The notes: generated by a model not told the origin, from the letters alone. Positions 34,146 through 47,724 are shown, counted from the first letter of the stretch. The stretch is 64,000 bases of DNA from Gadus chalcogrammus (GCF_026213295.1 NC_079414.1:4343848-4407847); one strand, 5' to 3'. Program-made: numbers and translations.

Positions 34146-35855
34146 CTTCAGAAAGGGTGTTCTCAGATAGTACAGTGCACCCTAGGTATGATTATGACAA
34201 AACCACAAATGCTATGTATATATATATATATATTGCCTAATTATATATATTTTGCATATATATATATATAGGCTATATATATAATTAGGCTATAATCATA
34301 TTATTTAGCGTGTAATGAGACAATCTATAGCCAAATTGTCGAAGACGCCCGAGAATCTCCGGAGATATCAGCATGGGAAATGGCGCATCAGACCCATGAA
34401 CCTATAAAGAAAGACGTCATCTCAAGCGGGAGAGAACGTTTGCGGTGCTGGTTTGTGTCACGTAAGTACAGGGCTCTCATGTCTCATGCATTCGGCGTGA
34501 GACACACGCAATTCAACCCATGCACACGCTCGAACCTGGTCTCACGAAAATACGTGACACTGTCACGTTATTTAATCTATTGAAACGTGATCAGGGACAC
34601 GTATGCCTATTTTCTAAATTTTGTATTTCAATTGGAAGTAGGCTATTTGTCGTGTCACTAGCACAACTTCCAAACTAAGGTTCTGTCCGGGAGCGTTCTC
34701 CCTAATGTCCCTTATGGAGCTCCGTACAGATCACTCATTGTTGAAAATTGTCTGTGATAACTAACAAATGACAGCTTTTGGCCACCCGTTTCTACTTAAA
34801 ATTGCCTGTGATAACTATTAATATGACAGCTTTTGGCCACCCGTTTCTACTTTCACCTTTGATACTGAGAAATTGTGACAATACACAGATATATTAAATG
34901 CAGGTGCGATGCTCTGTAGGCAAACCGCGAAGGAAAAAAGGGTAGCTGCTTCATCTGTTCTTTTTAGAATTGTATGTCTTGATGTTTATTTTATCTAGCC
35001 ATCTATTCTCTTGTTTTTGGCTATGTGAATGAACGTCCGCGTCGTCCAGTGTCGCGAGCGGACGTTGCCATGACATCTAGAAATCATACCGTATTTAATG
35101 GGTTGTAGTGAGTGTAACATAATTCACCTACAGTATTTTGTTATGTGTTGTTCTTTCAATTGTGTTAGGCATGTCGTTTACTGTCTTGGTTATTCAGGGA
35201 TCGCTGTCCCTTTAAGGATTACGAGCGTCTCATGACGTCAGAGCCCATGCGGGATTTGTTTACTTGCAGCACGTTTTGATTTCCTGTTTCTCTCTTACTA
35301 AATAAACGAGTCACACAACTTTGTGCTCAACGTGCGAAATTGTATCCCTCACTTATTGCAATTTCCACAGGGTTATCATTAATATTGATGTGTAGGGGTT
35401 GATTATAACTCGTGAATAATATTGTTTAGACCACGGTCTGGGGGAATACTCGTTTTGTGATTGGCTGCAATGCGTGCATTAACTCCTGATATAGCCCTAC
35501 AGACACCTGCTAAGTAGTTCCAGTCAGTGTTTAGATTCTCTGCCCGAGCCCGACGCGGGCCGGGTCGGGCCGATATTTCCCACCACTATACTCGGGCCGG
35601 GCCTTTGATCGAGCGTTTTTATTTTTATTTTACCATTGGTTTATTGGCCTAATCTGAGGAGAAATCTATGCCATAAACAGAAATATTATAGGCCTTTATT
35701 ACACGGGTCTTCTCAATGCCGTGGAACGCTCCATTCACTTGCATGGGTAGTAGTCCGGTGACTTGTCTACCCCAGCGTCTTCCGTTGCTAAGCGACGTCA
35801 CCGTCTTTGCGGACAAATTATTTCTCTGCTGATCAACACTACGAATTGCCATATG

Positions 35856-35860
35856 GCAGA

Positions 35861-35896
<36 letters not shown>
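35856..35896. repeat. (TTA)n microsatellite, left arm
   Basis: About 13 units. The mirror site in the right arm (44994-45052) has a longer run. Confidence 0.95.
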
Positions 35897-35897
<1 letters not shown>

Positions 35898-37322
35898 TCA
35901 TTCAACTTGAACATGTGTTTTTACAGTAGAGTGGTGGAGGGATGACGTATGTTGGCCAACCCGGAAGTGAGCGTCGCCCTGGATTCCCTCGACAAAAAGC
36001 CAACGGCTTTTGCCATTGGATTTGGATTATTGCAGAAACCTTTGCATCTTTGAAGCACCTCCTCAAAAACTAAAAATAAATAAATAAATAAAAATAACCG
36101 TGCTCCAAAGAACGAAATGTAAACCAATGCATTCTGAATGGGAGTGTTTCTCCGATTTTTCCATGCTATACGAAATGTAAACCCATGCAAATAAATAAAT
36201 AGACTTCATGGTCATAATAATTTAAACATCATTAATCTCCTGAGTGTGTAGGGTGGTATTCTATTTTTTTCAACGGGGCTGCATCCAGTCACTTGACCGT
36301 CATGGTTGCTATGGTGGTTGCTATCGACCGCCCCCTCTAATCCTTACATGGCTCTAAAAAACACACGGCAAAGGAGCTGCCGTCAATTGTGTTGTTTTTG
36401 TCGTAAACTAGGGTCCGATGGTTAGAAAATAGACAGATATTCCAAGGTATCCTTAAAAGGCAGCTTGGATGTTTTTATTTTCTGCAGTTTAGACTTCTTC
36501 TATAACCTATTTTTGAAAGCAAAACACCAAACTCATTGATTTAACGAGGCAGGGTTATTTGAAACAATTTATTAAATAAATATTTGTGAGAGGTCATTAC
36601 TTATCATTACATTTGCTTCCTATTTATGTCGAGTATACACCCCTACTGTCCACAAGCATCCCCCCCCCCTCCCCATGTGGATTTGGAGAATTGTTGCCAC
36701 GTCCCAGTGGTGGAGGTATCATATATATGAAAGAGGGCATTCAATTATACTATATTGATCAATTAGGAGGCCGAAGCCCTAAAGGAAGTGATGCAATAGG
36801 TGACTGAGTCGACAACATTTAAGTAAGCTGTAGAGGTCTCTTATATATCAAAGGGGGTCTCAAAGGACGCATACGCTTCAACCTGTGGCTCCAGCCCTAC
36901 AGGAAATGACTCAGCAAGTGCTCCATCTTGTTGCACCTGCACCCAGCGGATCGCTTGTAAGATTTTGGCCTGAAGTTCTTCCCAGACCTACATCCTAGCC
37001 ATCCAACATGCATATCTGAGAATCAGGCCTCTCTTTAATAATGAAAAAAAGCTATGAGAGAAATACACATGAACTTTTTGTTATCTCATAAGCGGCGTGG
37101 TGCCGGCTCCTTTTGACCTTTTGACCCCAGACTTCAAAAATGTGGCCACAGGCCAGCTCTGTCTACACACCTTAAGCCACTAATGTACACCTCCATCCCA
37201 CAAAAAATGGGGACTAGAAACTAACCTCTGTCTTATACATTTACTGTACTGTTGGAGGTCACGCCCCTTTTCCGGCCTTTTCGAGATAGCTAGGGATACT
37301 AAAATGTTTAGTAAAATGTTTT

Positions 37323-37816
37323 GGCTCCCTTATATGGGCCGACCCGAGATTGGTGCATACCAATCTCCCAAATATCAGCGGGGGTGTTTACATATCAAAT
37401 CACCAAAATATGCTTCAAAACTGTTCAAAACAAACGTATCTTAAATTAATTAGACTAAACACCTTAGTTACTATTTGTGCGTCTATACCCGCCACTACTT
37501 ACAAATTATATATTCCAACAAAGATAATTGATTTGGCGGAGACGCAACAGCGTCATTCGCACACGCCCCGCACCATATAGCTGTCCCCCGTCGGGCGCGC
37601 GCTTCCTAGAAGCCGCAGGGATCGCACAGCTGAGCACGGCGGTGAGCAGTTCTACTTTTTAACCACTCCATACACAAACCCGCCCCACGATCGCATCATT
37701 CACCAAACCCCACACAATATGCAGATACTTGATTACGGGTTAATGCACGTCAGATAAATGCCCGGTGCGGCCTCAACACGGACGCGTGAGGACGCGCCAA
37801 TAGCCGCGTCATCACA
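37323..37816 (-). repeat. 3' LTR of Gmr1-like element 2, truncated
   Basis: On the minus strand the LTR starts TGTGATGACGCGGC right after a purine tract (AAGTAGGGGGGTG). By eye it matches 42570-43068 with only a handful of substitutions and a 12-bp tandem difference. The R-U5 portion present in the other LTR is missing, and non-LTR palindrome sequence follows instead. Confidence 0.85.
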
Positions 37817-37827
37817 CACCCCCCTAC

Positions 37828-40800
37828 TTAAGCTTGAACCTCCTCGTAGAGGCGGGACAAGAAGTCGGCAGTCACATTGTCTTTTCCAGCCTTGTACTGG
37901 ACAGTGAACTTATACGGCTGCAAAGACAGATACCACCGCGTAATCCGGGCGTTATTGTCCCTCATGCGATGCATCCATTGCAGTTGCCGGTGGTCAGTCT
38001 CTAGCACAGTCTCTTTCCCCATCAAGTAGTACTTCAGAGTGTCCAGTGCCCACTTGATGGCCAGACACTCCTTCTCTACCGTGGAATACCTGGTCTCTCT
38101 GGGGAAGAGTTTGCGACTGATGTACAGGATCGGCCTCCACTGGTCTCCCTCCCCCTGTAACAAGACGGCCCCCAGTCCCAGTCCTGAGGCATCCGTCTGG
38201 ACAATGAAGGGTAGGTCAAAGTTGGGGCTCTGCAAAACTGGACTGTGACACAGGCTGCCCTTCAGGTCCTGAAAAGCCTGTTCACACTCCTCTGTCCAAA
38301 CCAGCTTGTTGGCGCTTGATTTGCGAGTGAGGTTGGTCAGCACCGCAGCCCTAGCAGAAAAGTTGGGTATGAACCGCCGGTACCATTCCCACCAAGCCCA
38401 GGAAGGAACGCACTCCCTTCTTGGTTGTGGGTGGCGGGCAGCCTTGGACGGCCTCCACCTTGTTCACCTGAGGTTTAATGTTACCGCCTCCAAGAACATA
38501 CCCCAGGTAGCAAACCTCAGATCTTGCCAGCTGGCACTTGCTGGCATTGACCACCAGCCCGGCAGCCTTGATCCTCTGGAACACATCAGCCAGGTGGGTC
38601 AAATGTTCATCCCATGATGAGCTGTGGATGATCACATCATCGATGTAGGCAGCGGCGTAGCTTTCAGCCCCCCTCAGCACCTGGTCCATCATGCGCTGGA
38701 AGGTCGCCGCCGCTCCATGTAACCCGAACGGCATGGTGGTGAAGTGAAATAGCCCGGTTGGAGCCCTGAAGGCGGTCAGCTCCTGGGCCTCAGGCGTTAG
38801 CGGCACCTGCCAGTATCCTTTGCACAGGTCCAGTGTGCTAAGATACTGTGCCTTGCCGAGCCGTTCCATCAACTCACCCTCGGCATAGGGTAAGGGTCAA
38901 AGGCAGAGATGGCGTTGAGCTTCCTGAAATCCACACAGAAGCGCAGCCCCCCGTCCTTCTTTGGGACGAGCACCACGGGGCTGCACCATTCGCTTCGTGA
39001 TGGCACGATAACGCCCATCTCCAACATTGACTGGACCTCCTGCTTCAATGCAGGAATCAGCCTTGCAGGGGCCCTCAGTGAAGTCTGGCGGATTGGCCCT
39101 GGAGACGTCAGCTTAATGCTGTGGTGTATCAATGTCGTCCGTCCGGGCTCCTCCCGGAACAGACCCCCAGGGACAACCTGCAGGAGCTCCCTCTGCCGCT
39201 GGTTGGAAAGGTGCTCCACAGAGGGACGTGAGGCCTTGCCTCCGGCGGTAGGGAAGTACTGCTCCTTCAGTTCCTCCTCCTCGTCCACTCTGCGGGCCCA
39301 CATCAGGTCGCTGGTGGCTCCCGGTCTGGATATCCACTCCCTGAGCAGGTTAATGTGGAACACCTGCTTCGGCTTCCGTCGATCCGGCATGGCGACCTCA
39401 TAGGTCACCGGGCCCATCTTGCGCAGCACTTCAAAGGGACCCTGCCACTTAGCGAGCAGGCTGCTCTCTGAAGGGAGCAGTAGGAGCACCTTTAGGCCTG
39501 GGTTGAAGGTACGACTGCGGGCGGTCCTGTCGTACCAGGTCTTTTGGCCCGCCTGGGCCTGCGCCAGGTTGTCGTGGGCCAGACTGCTCAGCTCCTCCAA
39601 CTTGTCTCTCATTTTGAGTACGTAGTCCACGATGTTGGTCGGTGGCTGAGGACTCTCTCCCATCCAGGCCTCTCTCAGGATATCCAGGGGTCCCCTCACC
39701 TGACGTCCGTAGAGCAGCTCGAAGGGAGAGTAGCCGGTGGACGCTTGCGGGACTTCTCTGTAGGCAAAGAGAAGATAGGGCAGCCACTGGTCCCAATTAT
39801 CTCCCGTGTCGTTCACATATTTCCGCAACATTGCCTTGAGCGTTTGGTTGAAGCGCTCAACCATTCCGTCAGTTTGAGGGTGGTAGGGCGTAGTTCTAAT
39901 GCCCTTGATCCCTAACAGTGAGTACACTTGCTTCATGAACCCAGAATTGAAGTTGGTGCCCTGATCTGTTATGATCTCTCTAGGGATCCCCACCCTTGAA
40001 AATAGCTGCATTAGACTATTCGCTACCTGTCTAGACTTGGTGTTTCTCAAGGGGAAAGCCTCAGGATAGCGAGTAGCATAGTCGCATATCACCAAGATGT
40101 ACCTGTGGCCAGCCCTACTCCTGTCAAGGGGGCCTACAACATCCATAGCAATCCTAGTGAAGGGGACATCGATGATGGGGAGGCTAATTAGGGGTGCCTT
40201 CAAGCCTCTTTTTGAACGGGAAGTGAGCTGGCAGGTCGGGCAGGATTTACAAAAAGCTACAACATCCTGGTATACACCAGGCCAGTAAAACCGGGTAGCA
40301 ATCCTGTCCAGGGTTTTCTGTTGCCCTAAGTGGCCTGACCAGGGAATACTGTGAGCTAGGTTCAGTACCTTAGCACGCAGTAGCTTAGGAACTACCAGTT
40401 GTTCTCCCTCAGCACTTAAACGCATCAGCCTTCCCTCTCTCACCACAAAGGACTCTTTTCCACACACTGCCGCCCTAGAAACCTCCTCCTCGTTCCTCAC
40501 TCTCTTGAAGTGGGCACCCAATGTGGCGTCATCTCTCTGCACCTGCCCAAAGTCCGTAACCTCCACCACACTCACATCTAGTGGTGGTAGGGGTAGCTGC
40601 TCCTGTACTGGAGTTCCTAACACTTTTTCCCTCCTCCTAACAAATTTGGGTTTCCTATCCTTCCCCCCTGAGCAACCTACAGGAAAGGGTAACTCCTGCC
40701 ACGAAGCTGCATCCGTGGCGTTAGCCTTAGCTTGAGCTCTAGTTACCACACAACTGCTCGCTTGGGGTAAGTGACGCTGCAATAACTCTGCCAACACAGG

Positions 40801-42417
40801 CACGTCCTGTCCTAGCACCACAGGGTAAGGACAGTTATCCATCATGCCGACATTCAGTAAGTAGGACTGACCTTCAATCTCCACCTGTATGTCAGCTGTC
40901 TGGTGCTCACTCTCGTCACCGTGTATACAACGTACCTTGACGCTCCCCAGTCCTACTAACCCCTCTGTACCCAGACATGCTCTTCGGACAAATGTCTGGC
41001 TACTGCCTGAATCTATTAGGGCTTTCCACACCTTCCCCCCGATTCTGACGGGCACTATCGCATCCCTAGAGCTAGGGGTTGCCCTAGTAGAACCATTGCA
41101 TGGGGTGTAACATAATCTGGCATCTCTAGTGGGTGCTAAAGGGCACTCTGGCTTGATATGGCCAGGCTGTCCGCAGTTATGGCAGATTATGTTATACCTA
41201 GGCTTACTGGGCTGATTGGGCTGCTGGGGCTTACTATTAGGGCTACTAAGTCCCATGAACTCACGACCACCACCCCCAGACTTACCAGACGGCTTCCGGT
41301 CAAAGTCCCGCTGGGCGTCTTGACTGCGTCGGTTCATTGTCTCTTGGTTCCCGACTTGGTAACCTTTCCTGTGTCGGCGGGCAGCGATGAAAGCCTCCGC
41401 CAGTTCAGCGGCTTGCTTCGAGGACTGTGGGTTATGTTCTTTAACCCACACCCTCAGTTCCGGGCTCAGTATGCGGAGAAACTGCTCCAGAATGATTATA
41501 TCTCCGATCTGCTCTTTAGTCTTCTCCGCGGGGCAAATCCACTTTTGGTAGAGATCGGTGAGTCTTGCTTGAAGTTCCCTCGCCGTCTCATCCTCCAGGA
41601 AGCCCATGGAGCGGAACCTGTGACGATAGGCCTCTGGGTCAATTTCATACTTTGTCAAGATGGCTTGCTTCACCTTGGCATAGTCTCTGGTGTCCAGTAT
41701 GTCCATTGCCACATAAGCAGCGCGGGCCTTCCCTGACAACAGGGGTACAAGATACAGTGCCCAACTTTCCACTGGCCACTGGTTTGCGAGAGCAATCCTC
41801 TCAAACGTGGTTAAATAATGTTCAATGTCCTCATCTTCCGCGTATGGGGTCATCTTCGGTGGACTCCATCTGAACGGCGCCGGAGGGAAATAGGGCCTTG
41901 GAGTATCCGAGAGAGGGCTGGATGAATGTGACCTTACGTCCGGCCGGGGTATGCTGCTGGCGGGACGCGACGTCCTCGGCGATGAGCCCGGATGAGGATT
42001 TTGCAACGGAGCAAAGTCGGGCGCGCGGTGTGCGTCTTCCTCTTCTTCTCGGGACCGACGATCCTGGCTTCCGGTGCCCACCAGGGTTTGCAGTTGTTGG
42101 AACTGCTGCTCTAGTGATCGCCATCTTTGATTCTGTAGCTGCGCCTCCCGCTCCTGTCGCTCCTCCCTGGTTTGCTGGGCCTGGAAGAAGGATCTTATTG
42201 CAGACTCGATCCGGCATATTCGGTCCACTGGGGGGGCTGAATGTGGCCTGGGCTGGGTGTCCCCAACCGAAGCTGACGAGGGCGCCGACGGGGTGGCTGA
42301 CGTTGCAACCGTGTTGGTTGCTCTCTGCGCCGTAGCAGAGCCTTTCCGCGTCCGTTGGGACATTCTGCGCTTGAGTGCCGACTCTAGCGGACCACTGGAT
42401 CCCACCACTGCCACCAA
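37828..42417 (-). pseudogene. gag-pol polyprotein of Gmr1-like element 2, two frameshifts
   Basis: The main frame, 42417-38869, gives 1182 residues: gag with a Gln/Arg-rich coiled segment, a CCHC knuckle (CHNCGQPGHIKPEC, residue about 414), protease (LIDSGSS, about 467), integrase zinc finger (HLGQQKT...C-x2-C, about 695-725), integrase core (Asp about 757, Asp about 819, Glu about 852), a C-terminal 'GPFEVLRKMG' module (about 1005) and the start of RT. A short deletion at about 38870 moves RT into a second frame (38872-38351, YIDD near 38640). One extra base near 38375 moves RNase H into a third frame (38343-37828, with QTDASGLGLG and the later Glu and Asp). As it stands pol cannot be read through. 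Host function is not expected. Confidence 0.9.
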
Positions 42418-42423
42418 ATGTCA

Positions 42424-43068
42424 AGGGGTAGAATGTCGAGCGGTCTTAGGATCAGCACAAAAGGCAGTAGTGCAGCAAAAGTTTCTTTTATTTACATTTT
42501 CAGCATATACAGAGAGCATGGCCTAGCTTCTGCCTTCTAGCTCCCCCCCGTCAGGACTGACACGGCTCCCTTATATTGGCCGACCCGAGATTGGTGCATA
42601 CCAATCTCCCAAATATCAGCGGGGGTGTTTACATATCAAATCACCAAAATATGCTTCAAAACTGTTCAAAACAAACGTATCTTAAATTAATTAGACTAAA
42701 CACCTTAGTTACTATTTGTGCGTCTATTCCCGCCACTACTTACAAATTATATATTCCAACAAAGATAATTGATTTGGCGGAGACGCAACGGCGTCATTCG
42801 CACACGCCCCGCACCATATAGCTGTCCCCCGTCGGGCGCGCGCTTCCTAGAAGCCGCAGGGATCGCACAGCTGAGCACGGCGGTGAGCAGTTCTACTTTT
42901 TAACCACTCCATACACAAACCCGCCCCACGATCGCATCATTCACCAAACCCCACACAATATGCAGACACTATGCAGATACTTGATTACGGGTTAATGCAC
43001 GTCAGATAAATGCCCGGTGCGGCCTCAACACGGACGCGTGAGGACGCGCCAATAGCCGCGTCATCACA
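42424..43068 (-). repeat. 5' LTR of Gmr1-like element 2
   Basis: Minus-strand LTR starting TGTGATGACGCGGC at 43068 and ending about 42424 just before TTTGGTGGCAGTGGTGGGA, a likely primer-binding site. AATAAA (minus strand, about 42490) marks R. The inner boundary is inferred from these signals. Confidence 0.7.
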
Positions 43069-43069
43069 T

Positions 43070-43322
43070 ATAGATTTGCTTCCCGATGGAGATTTTTGAC
43101 AAATTACATGTTATTTAGCATCTACACGTTAAGCTGAGTCCAATGAGATCAAGCTCGCCCTCTTGCTACACCGAGATCATGTCCTAGACCTAGGTGTACC
43201 ATGTAAAATACATGTTACCATTTGCTAGAGTGTCATGCTTGGTGTCATTGGACTCAGCTCAACGTGTAGATGCTAAATAACATGTCATTTGTCACAAATT
43301 TCTATCGGGAAGTAAATCAATA
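43070..43322. repeat. Short inverted repeat with 80-bp arms
   Basis: 43070-43150 and 43240-43322 are near-complementary; both contain TTAGCATCTACACGTT and CTGAGTCCAATG (or complement). It could fold as one hairpin or be a MITE, and it lies in the centre of inverted repeat 1. Confidence 0.85.
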
Positions 43323-44089
43323 GCTGCTCATTATTGATTAAGGCCTCCAATTTCGACAGCTAATTACTACCATTAAACATGTTCGAATATGCTCATGTGT
43401 GGCACCGTTGCAATCGCCTGGAAGCATAGATGTTGAAGGACACCTTGTTTGCCCTCTTACGCCACCGGGAAGATATTTACATAGCCTACTTCTGATTGAC
43501 TAATGAATTGATTCAGCTATTCCCCCAGAAGTCTGGGGTCAAAAGGAGCCGGCACCACGCCGCTTATGAGACAACAAAAGTTAATGTGTATTTCTCTCAT
43601 AACTTATTGTCATTATTAAAGAGAGGCCTGATTCTCAGATATGCAGGTTGGATGGCTACGGTGTAGTTCTGGGAAGAACTTCAGGCCAAAATCTTGCAAG
43701 CGAGCCGCTGGGTGAGGTGTAACGAGATGGAGCACTTGCTGAGTCATTTCCTGTATGGCTGGAGCCACAGGTTGAAGCCTATATGCGTCCTTTGAGACCC
43801 CCTTTGATATATAAGAGACCCCAAGCTTACTTAAAAGTTGTCGACCCAGTCACCTATTGCATCACTTCCTTTAGGGCTTCGGCCTCCTAATTGATCATTG
43901 TAGTATAATTGAATGCCCTCTTTCATATATATGATACCTCCACCACAGGGACGTGGCAAACATTCTCCAAATCCATAAGGGAAGGGGGGGGGGGGTGATG
44001 CTTGTGGACAGTAGGGTTGTACACTAGACATAAATAGGAAGCAAACTCAGGAGAAGGAATGACCTCATAAATATTTATTTAATAAATTG

Positions 44090-44345
44090 TTTCCCTCCCG
44101 CTCCCTCCGCTCAACCTCTGCTGGACTACTATGTATCCCCACATCACGACTCACTACAATGGGTGACCGGTCATTCAGCTGTTCAGCACCCAGGCTCTGG
44201 AACTCCTCGTCCCCCCACACATAAAACAGTCAGACACCATTACAACCTTCAAGTCACAACTCAAAACTCACCTGTTCAAACTCGCACACAACGTCTAACA
44301 GATCACTGTTTTGATTGTTTAACCCTATTATTATTAAATAACCCT
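44090..44345 (+). mobile_element. 3' fragment of a CR1/L2/Rex-like LINE in the right arm
   Basis: The minus arm is interrupted after ATTGTTT. The insert carries a plus-strand frame with the typical C-terminal LINE motif SAPRLWNSSSPHI...FKSQLKTHLFK. The mirror site in the left arm is uninterrupted. Confidence 0.7.
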
Positions 44346-44992
44346 GACTCGTTAAATCAATGAGCTTGGTGTTTTGCTTTCAAAAATAGGTTATAGAAGA
44401 AGTCTAAACTGCAGAAAATAAAAACATCCAAGCTGCCTTTTAAGGATACCTTGGAATATCTGTCTATTTTCTAACCATCGGACCCTAGTTTACGACAAAA
44501 ACAACACAATTGACGGCAGCTCCTTGGCCGCGTGGTTTTTAGAGCCATGTAAGGATTAGAGGGGGCGGTCGATAGCAACCACCATAGCAACCATAACGGT
44601 CAAGTGACTGGATGCAGCCCCGTTGAAAAAAATAGAATACCACTCTACACACTCAGGAGATTAATGATGTTTAAATTATTATGACCATGAAGTCTTTATT
44701 TGCATGGGTTTACATTTCGTGTAGCATGGAAAAATCGGAGAAACACTCCCATTCAGAATGCATTGGTTTACATTTCGTTCTTTGAAGCACGGTTATTTTT
44801 ATTTATTTATTTATTTTCAGTTTTTGAGGTGCTTTAAAGATGCAAATGTTTCTGCAATAATACAAAATCCAATAGCAAAAGCCGTTGGCTTTTTGTTGAG
44901 GGAATCCAGGGGGCGACGCTCACTTCCGGGTTGGCCAACATACGTCATCCCTCCACCACTCTACTGTAAAAACACATGTTCAAGTTGAATGA

Positions 44993-44993
<1 letters not shown>

Positions 44994-45050
<57 letters not shown>

Positions 45051-45052
45051 TC
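44994..45052. repeat. (AAT)n microsatellite, right arm
   Basis: About 19 units at the mirror position of 35856-35896. Confidence 0.95.
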
Positions 45053-46709
45053 TGCCATAGTATTTATTTAAGGGGGGGGGGGGGGATACAAGTATTTTGG
45101 CCATTCGTAGTGTTGATCAGCAGAGAAATTATTTGTCCGCAAAGACGGTGACGTCGCTTAGCAACGGAAGACGCTGGGGTAGACAAGTCACCGGACTACT
45201 ACCCATGCAAGTGAACGGAGCGTTGAGAAGACCCGTGTAATAAAGGCCTATAATATTTCTGTTTATGGCATAGATTTCTCCTCAGATTAGGCCAATAAAC
45301 CAATGGTAAAATAAAAATAAAAACGCTCGATCAAAGGCCCGGCCCGAGTATAGTGGTGGGAAATATCGGCCCGACCCGGTCCGCGTCGGGCTCGGGCAGA
45401 GAATCTAAACACTGACTGGAACTACTTAGCAGGTGTCTGTAGGGCTATATCAGGAGTTAATGCACGCATTGCAGCCAATCACAATACGAGTATTCCCCCA
45501 GACCGTGGTCTAAACAATATTATTCACGAGTTATAATCAACCTCTACACATCAATATTAATGATAACCCTGTGGAAATTGCAAGTGAGGGATACAATTTC
45601 GCACGTTGAGCACACAGTTGTGTGACTCGTTTATTTAGTAAGAGAGAAACAGGAAATCAAAACGTGCTGCAAGTAAACAAATCCCGCATGGGCTCTGACG
45701 TCATGAGACGCTCGTAATCCTTAAAGGGACAGCGATCCCTGAACCACCAAGACAGTAAACGACATGCCTAACACAATTGAAAGAACAACACATAACAAAA
45801 TACTATAGGTGAATTATGTTACACTCACTACAACCCATTAAATACGGTATGATTTCTAGATGTCATGGCACAGCCGCTCCCGACACTGGACTTGCGAGGC
45901 ATCGACACGGACGTTCATTCACATAGCCAAAAACAAGAGAATAGATGGCTAGATAAAATAAACATAAAGACATACAATTCTAAAAACAACAGATGAAGCA
46001 GCTACCCTTATTTCCTTCGCGGTTTGCCTACAGAGCAGCACACCTGCATTTAATATGTCAGTGTATTGTCACAATTTCTCAGTATCAAAGGTGAAAGTAG
46101 AAACGGGTGGCCAAAAGCTGTCATATTGTTAGTTATCACAGATCATTTTAAGTAGAAACGGGTGGCCAAAAGCTGTCATTTGTTAGTTATCACAGACAAT
46201 TTTCAACAATGAATGATCTGTACGGAGCTCCATAAGGGACATTAGGGAGAACGCTCCCGGACAGAACCTTAGTTTGGAAGTCGTGCTAGTGACACGACAA
46301 ATAGCCTACTTCCAATTGAAATACTAAATTTAGAAAATAGGCCTACGTGTCCCTGATCACGTTTCAATAGATTAAATAACGTGACAGTGTCACGTATTTT
46401 CGTGAGACCAGGTTCGAGCGTGTGCATGGGTTGAATTGCGTGTGTCTCACGCCGAATGCATGAGACATGAGAGCCCTGTACTTACGTGACACAAACCAGC
46501 ACCGCCAACGTTCCCTCCCGCGCTTCAATAGATTAACGTTCGTGCGCATGAGCACGCAATCGTGTGATACCGGGTTGAGCTGTATGGAAGATTCTAGAGT
46601 TGTGAAGAGAGAACGAAAGAGACGATGATTGCTCCTTACTGAACACGGGCTCACCACCAGCTCTGTGTTAATGTAGTGAGAACATATCGATTCGATTGGC
46701 TAAATCTTT

Positions 46710-46751
46710 GGGCTCACTTCATATGATGTGTGGGTTGGGGAGGGGGGAATT
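46710..46751 (+). repeat. 42-bp direct repeat, copy 1
   Basis: GGGCTCACTTCATATGATGT and the following 22 bases are identical at 49941-49982. Flanks differ. Confidence 0.9.
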
Positions 46752-47724
46752 GTAGCTGAGGCACTTTTAGATTCCAATCAAACACAATGCAAGCTGACTT
46801 TTACTTGGCTATCAAACAGTAGCTGTTTGATAGACAACTTTTGGGAGTTGGCTGCCATCAGAATAGTAGGAAAAAAATACGGTATTGACATCAAAAGTAA
46901 ATTCTTTAAAGCAAAAATTATCTAGAAGAGTTAAGGAGAAAAAGCACTTTAAGTGCATGTTTAGTGCATAGTATGTGTACAAGCGTATTGTATTCGATGG
47001 AGGTTATCACCTAATACGTTCATAATGGTTTGGCGGTCAGCCCATGACTGGCTGCATAAAAGCTTATCAGTTACTTGTCTAAACTTCATAGTCCATGGCT
47101 ATGCATAGTGAATCAATTTATAGCCGCAGGACCAAAGAGCACAGACCAAAATGAAACATGCTCAAGGACACCCGAAACCCTGGAGGTCTCTGCTTTCGTT
47201 CTTTCTGCCCAGCAGAAAGAACGAGAAGGGGGCATTCATAGGTCAGGAGTGAGCAACGCTGGTGGAACATCAGGACCTGCTGGGCTGCCAGGACGCATGC
47301 CAACTGTGAAAGTGATTTCTGTCACAATGAATCAAACAAACCTCTCTCCAATGAGTAATATGATGTATCTTAATATTGTTATTATTATTATTGGCTCAAA
47401 AGCGTTTTCCTTATATCAACACTACAAAAAAGGGTTCACATTATTGGTTACACTTTATTTTATCTCACTTTATTTCATAATAAAAACAAAAACACCCAAA
47501 ATGACAGCATTAGGTTTGATTAGGATGAATTCGGTGCCACAATGAAATGTAGATGAATAATGTATCTGGTAAGGCTAATATTTGTATTGCACAGATGAAT
47601 AAAGAGGTGTCAGTGCGATATGAAAGCATAATGGGGTATGCCAGTTTATCTTTGGCCATTCCTCAGACCAAAAAGTACACAAAAAATATAATGAAAGTGC
47701 ATGAATAAAAGTAACTGTGTTCTA

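Larger units (their letters stand above)
33421..37135 (+). repeat. Left arm of large inverted repeat 1
   Basis: 33421-33482 plus 34428-37135 match, in reverse complement, 46578-43525 on the right. Between 33483 and 34427 the left arm carries extra DNA, including a hAT MITE. Shared landmarks are CACGTAAGTACAGGGCTCTC, GTGACACTGTCACGT, the TTA microsatellite near 35860 and the GGATGACGTATGTTGGCCAA block near 35940. No long open frame. The arms face a centre occupied by a Gmr1-like element. Confidence 0.88.
37323..43068 (-). mobile_element. Gmr1-like Ty3/Gypsy retrotransposon 2, nearly full length
   Basis: Minus-strand element with LTRs at both ends, gag with a CCHC knuckle, protease, integrase ahead of RT, and RNase H. 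It sits near the centre of inverted repeat 1. No matching TSD was found; the left LTR is truncated, which explains this. The near-identical LTRs point to a recent insertion. Confidence 0.92.
43525..46578 (-). repeat. Right arm of large inverted repeat 1
   Basis: Reverse complement of 33421-37135 with indels. It lacks the left-arm hAT MITE and has its own LINE insert at about 44090-44345 and a G run near 45075. No gene. Sequence similarity is high over most of the arm. Confidence 0.88.

Noticed and set aside
36586..36807. About 70-codon frame ending QLGGRSPKGSDAIGD, found in three palindrome copies
   Set aside because: It recurs only because the repeat recurs. Copies shift frame around a C run, and there is no start context or domain.
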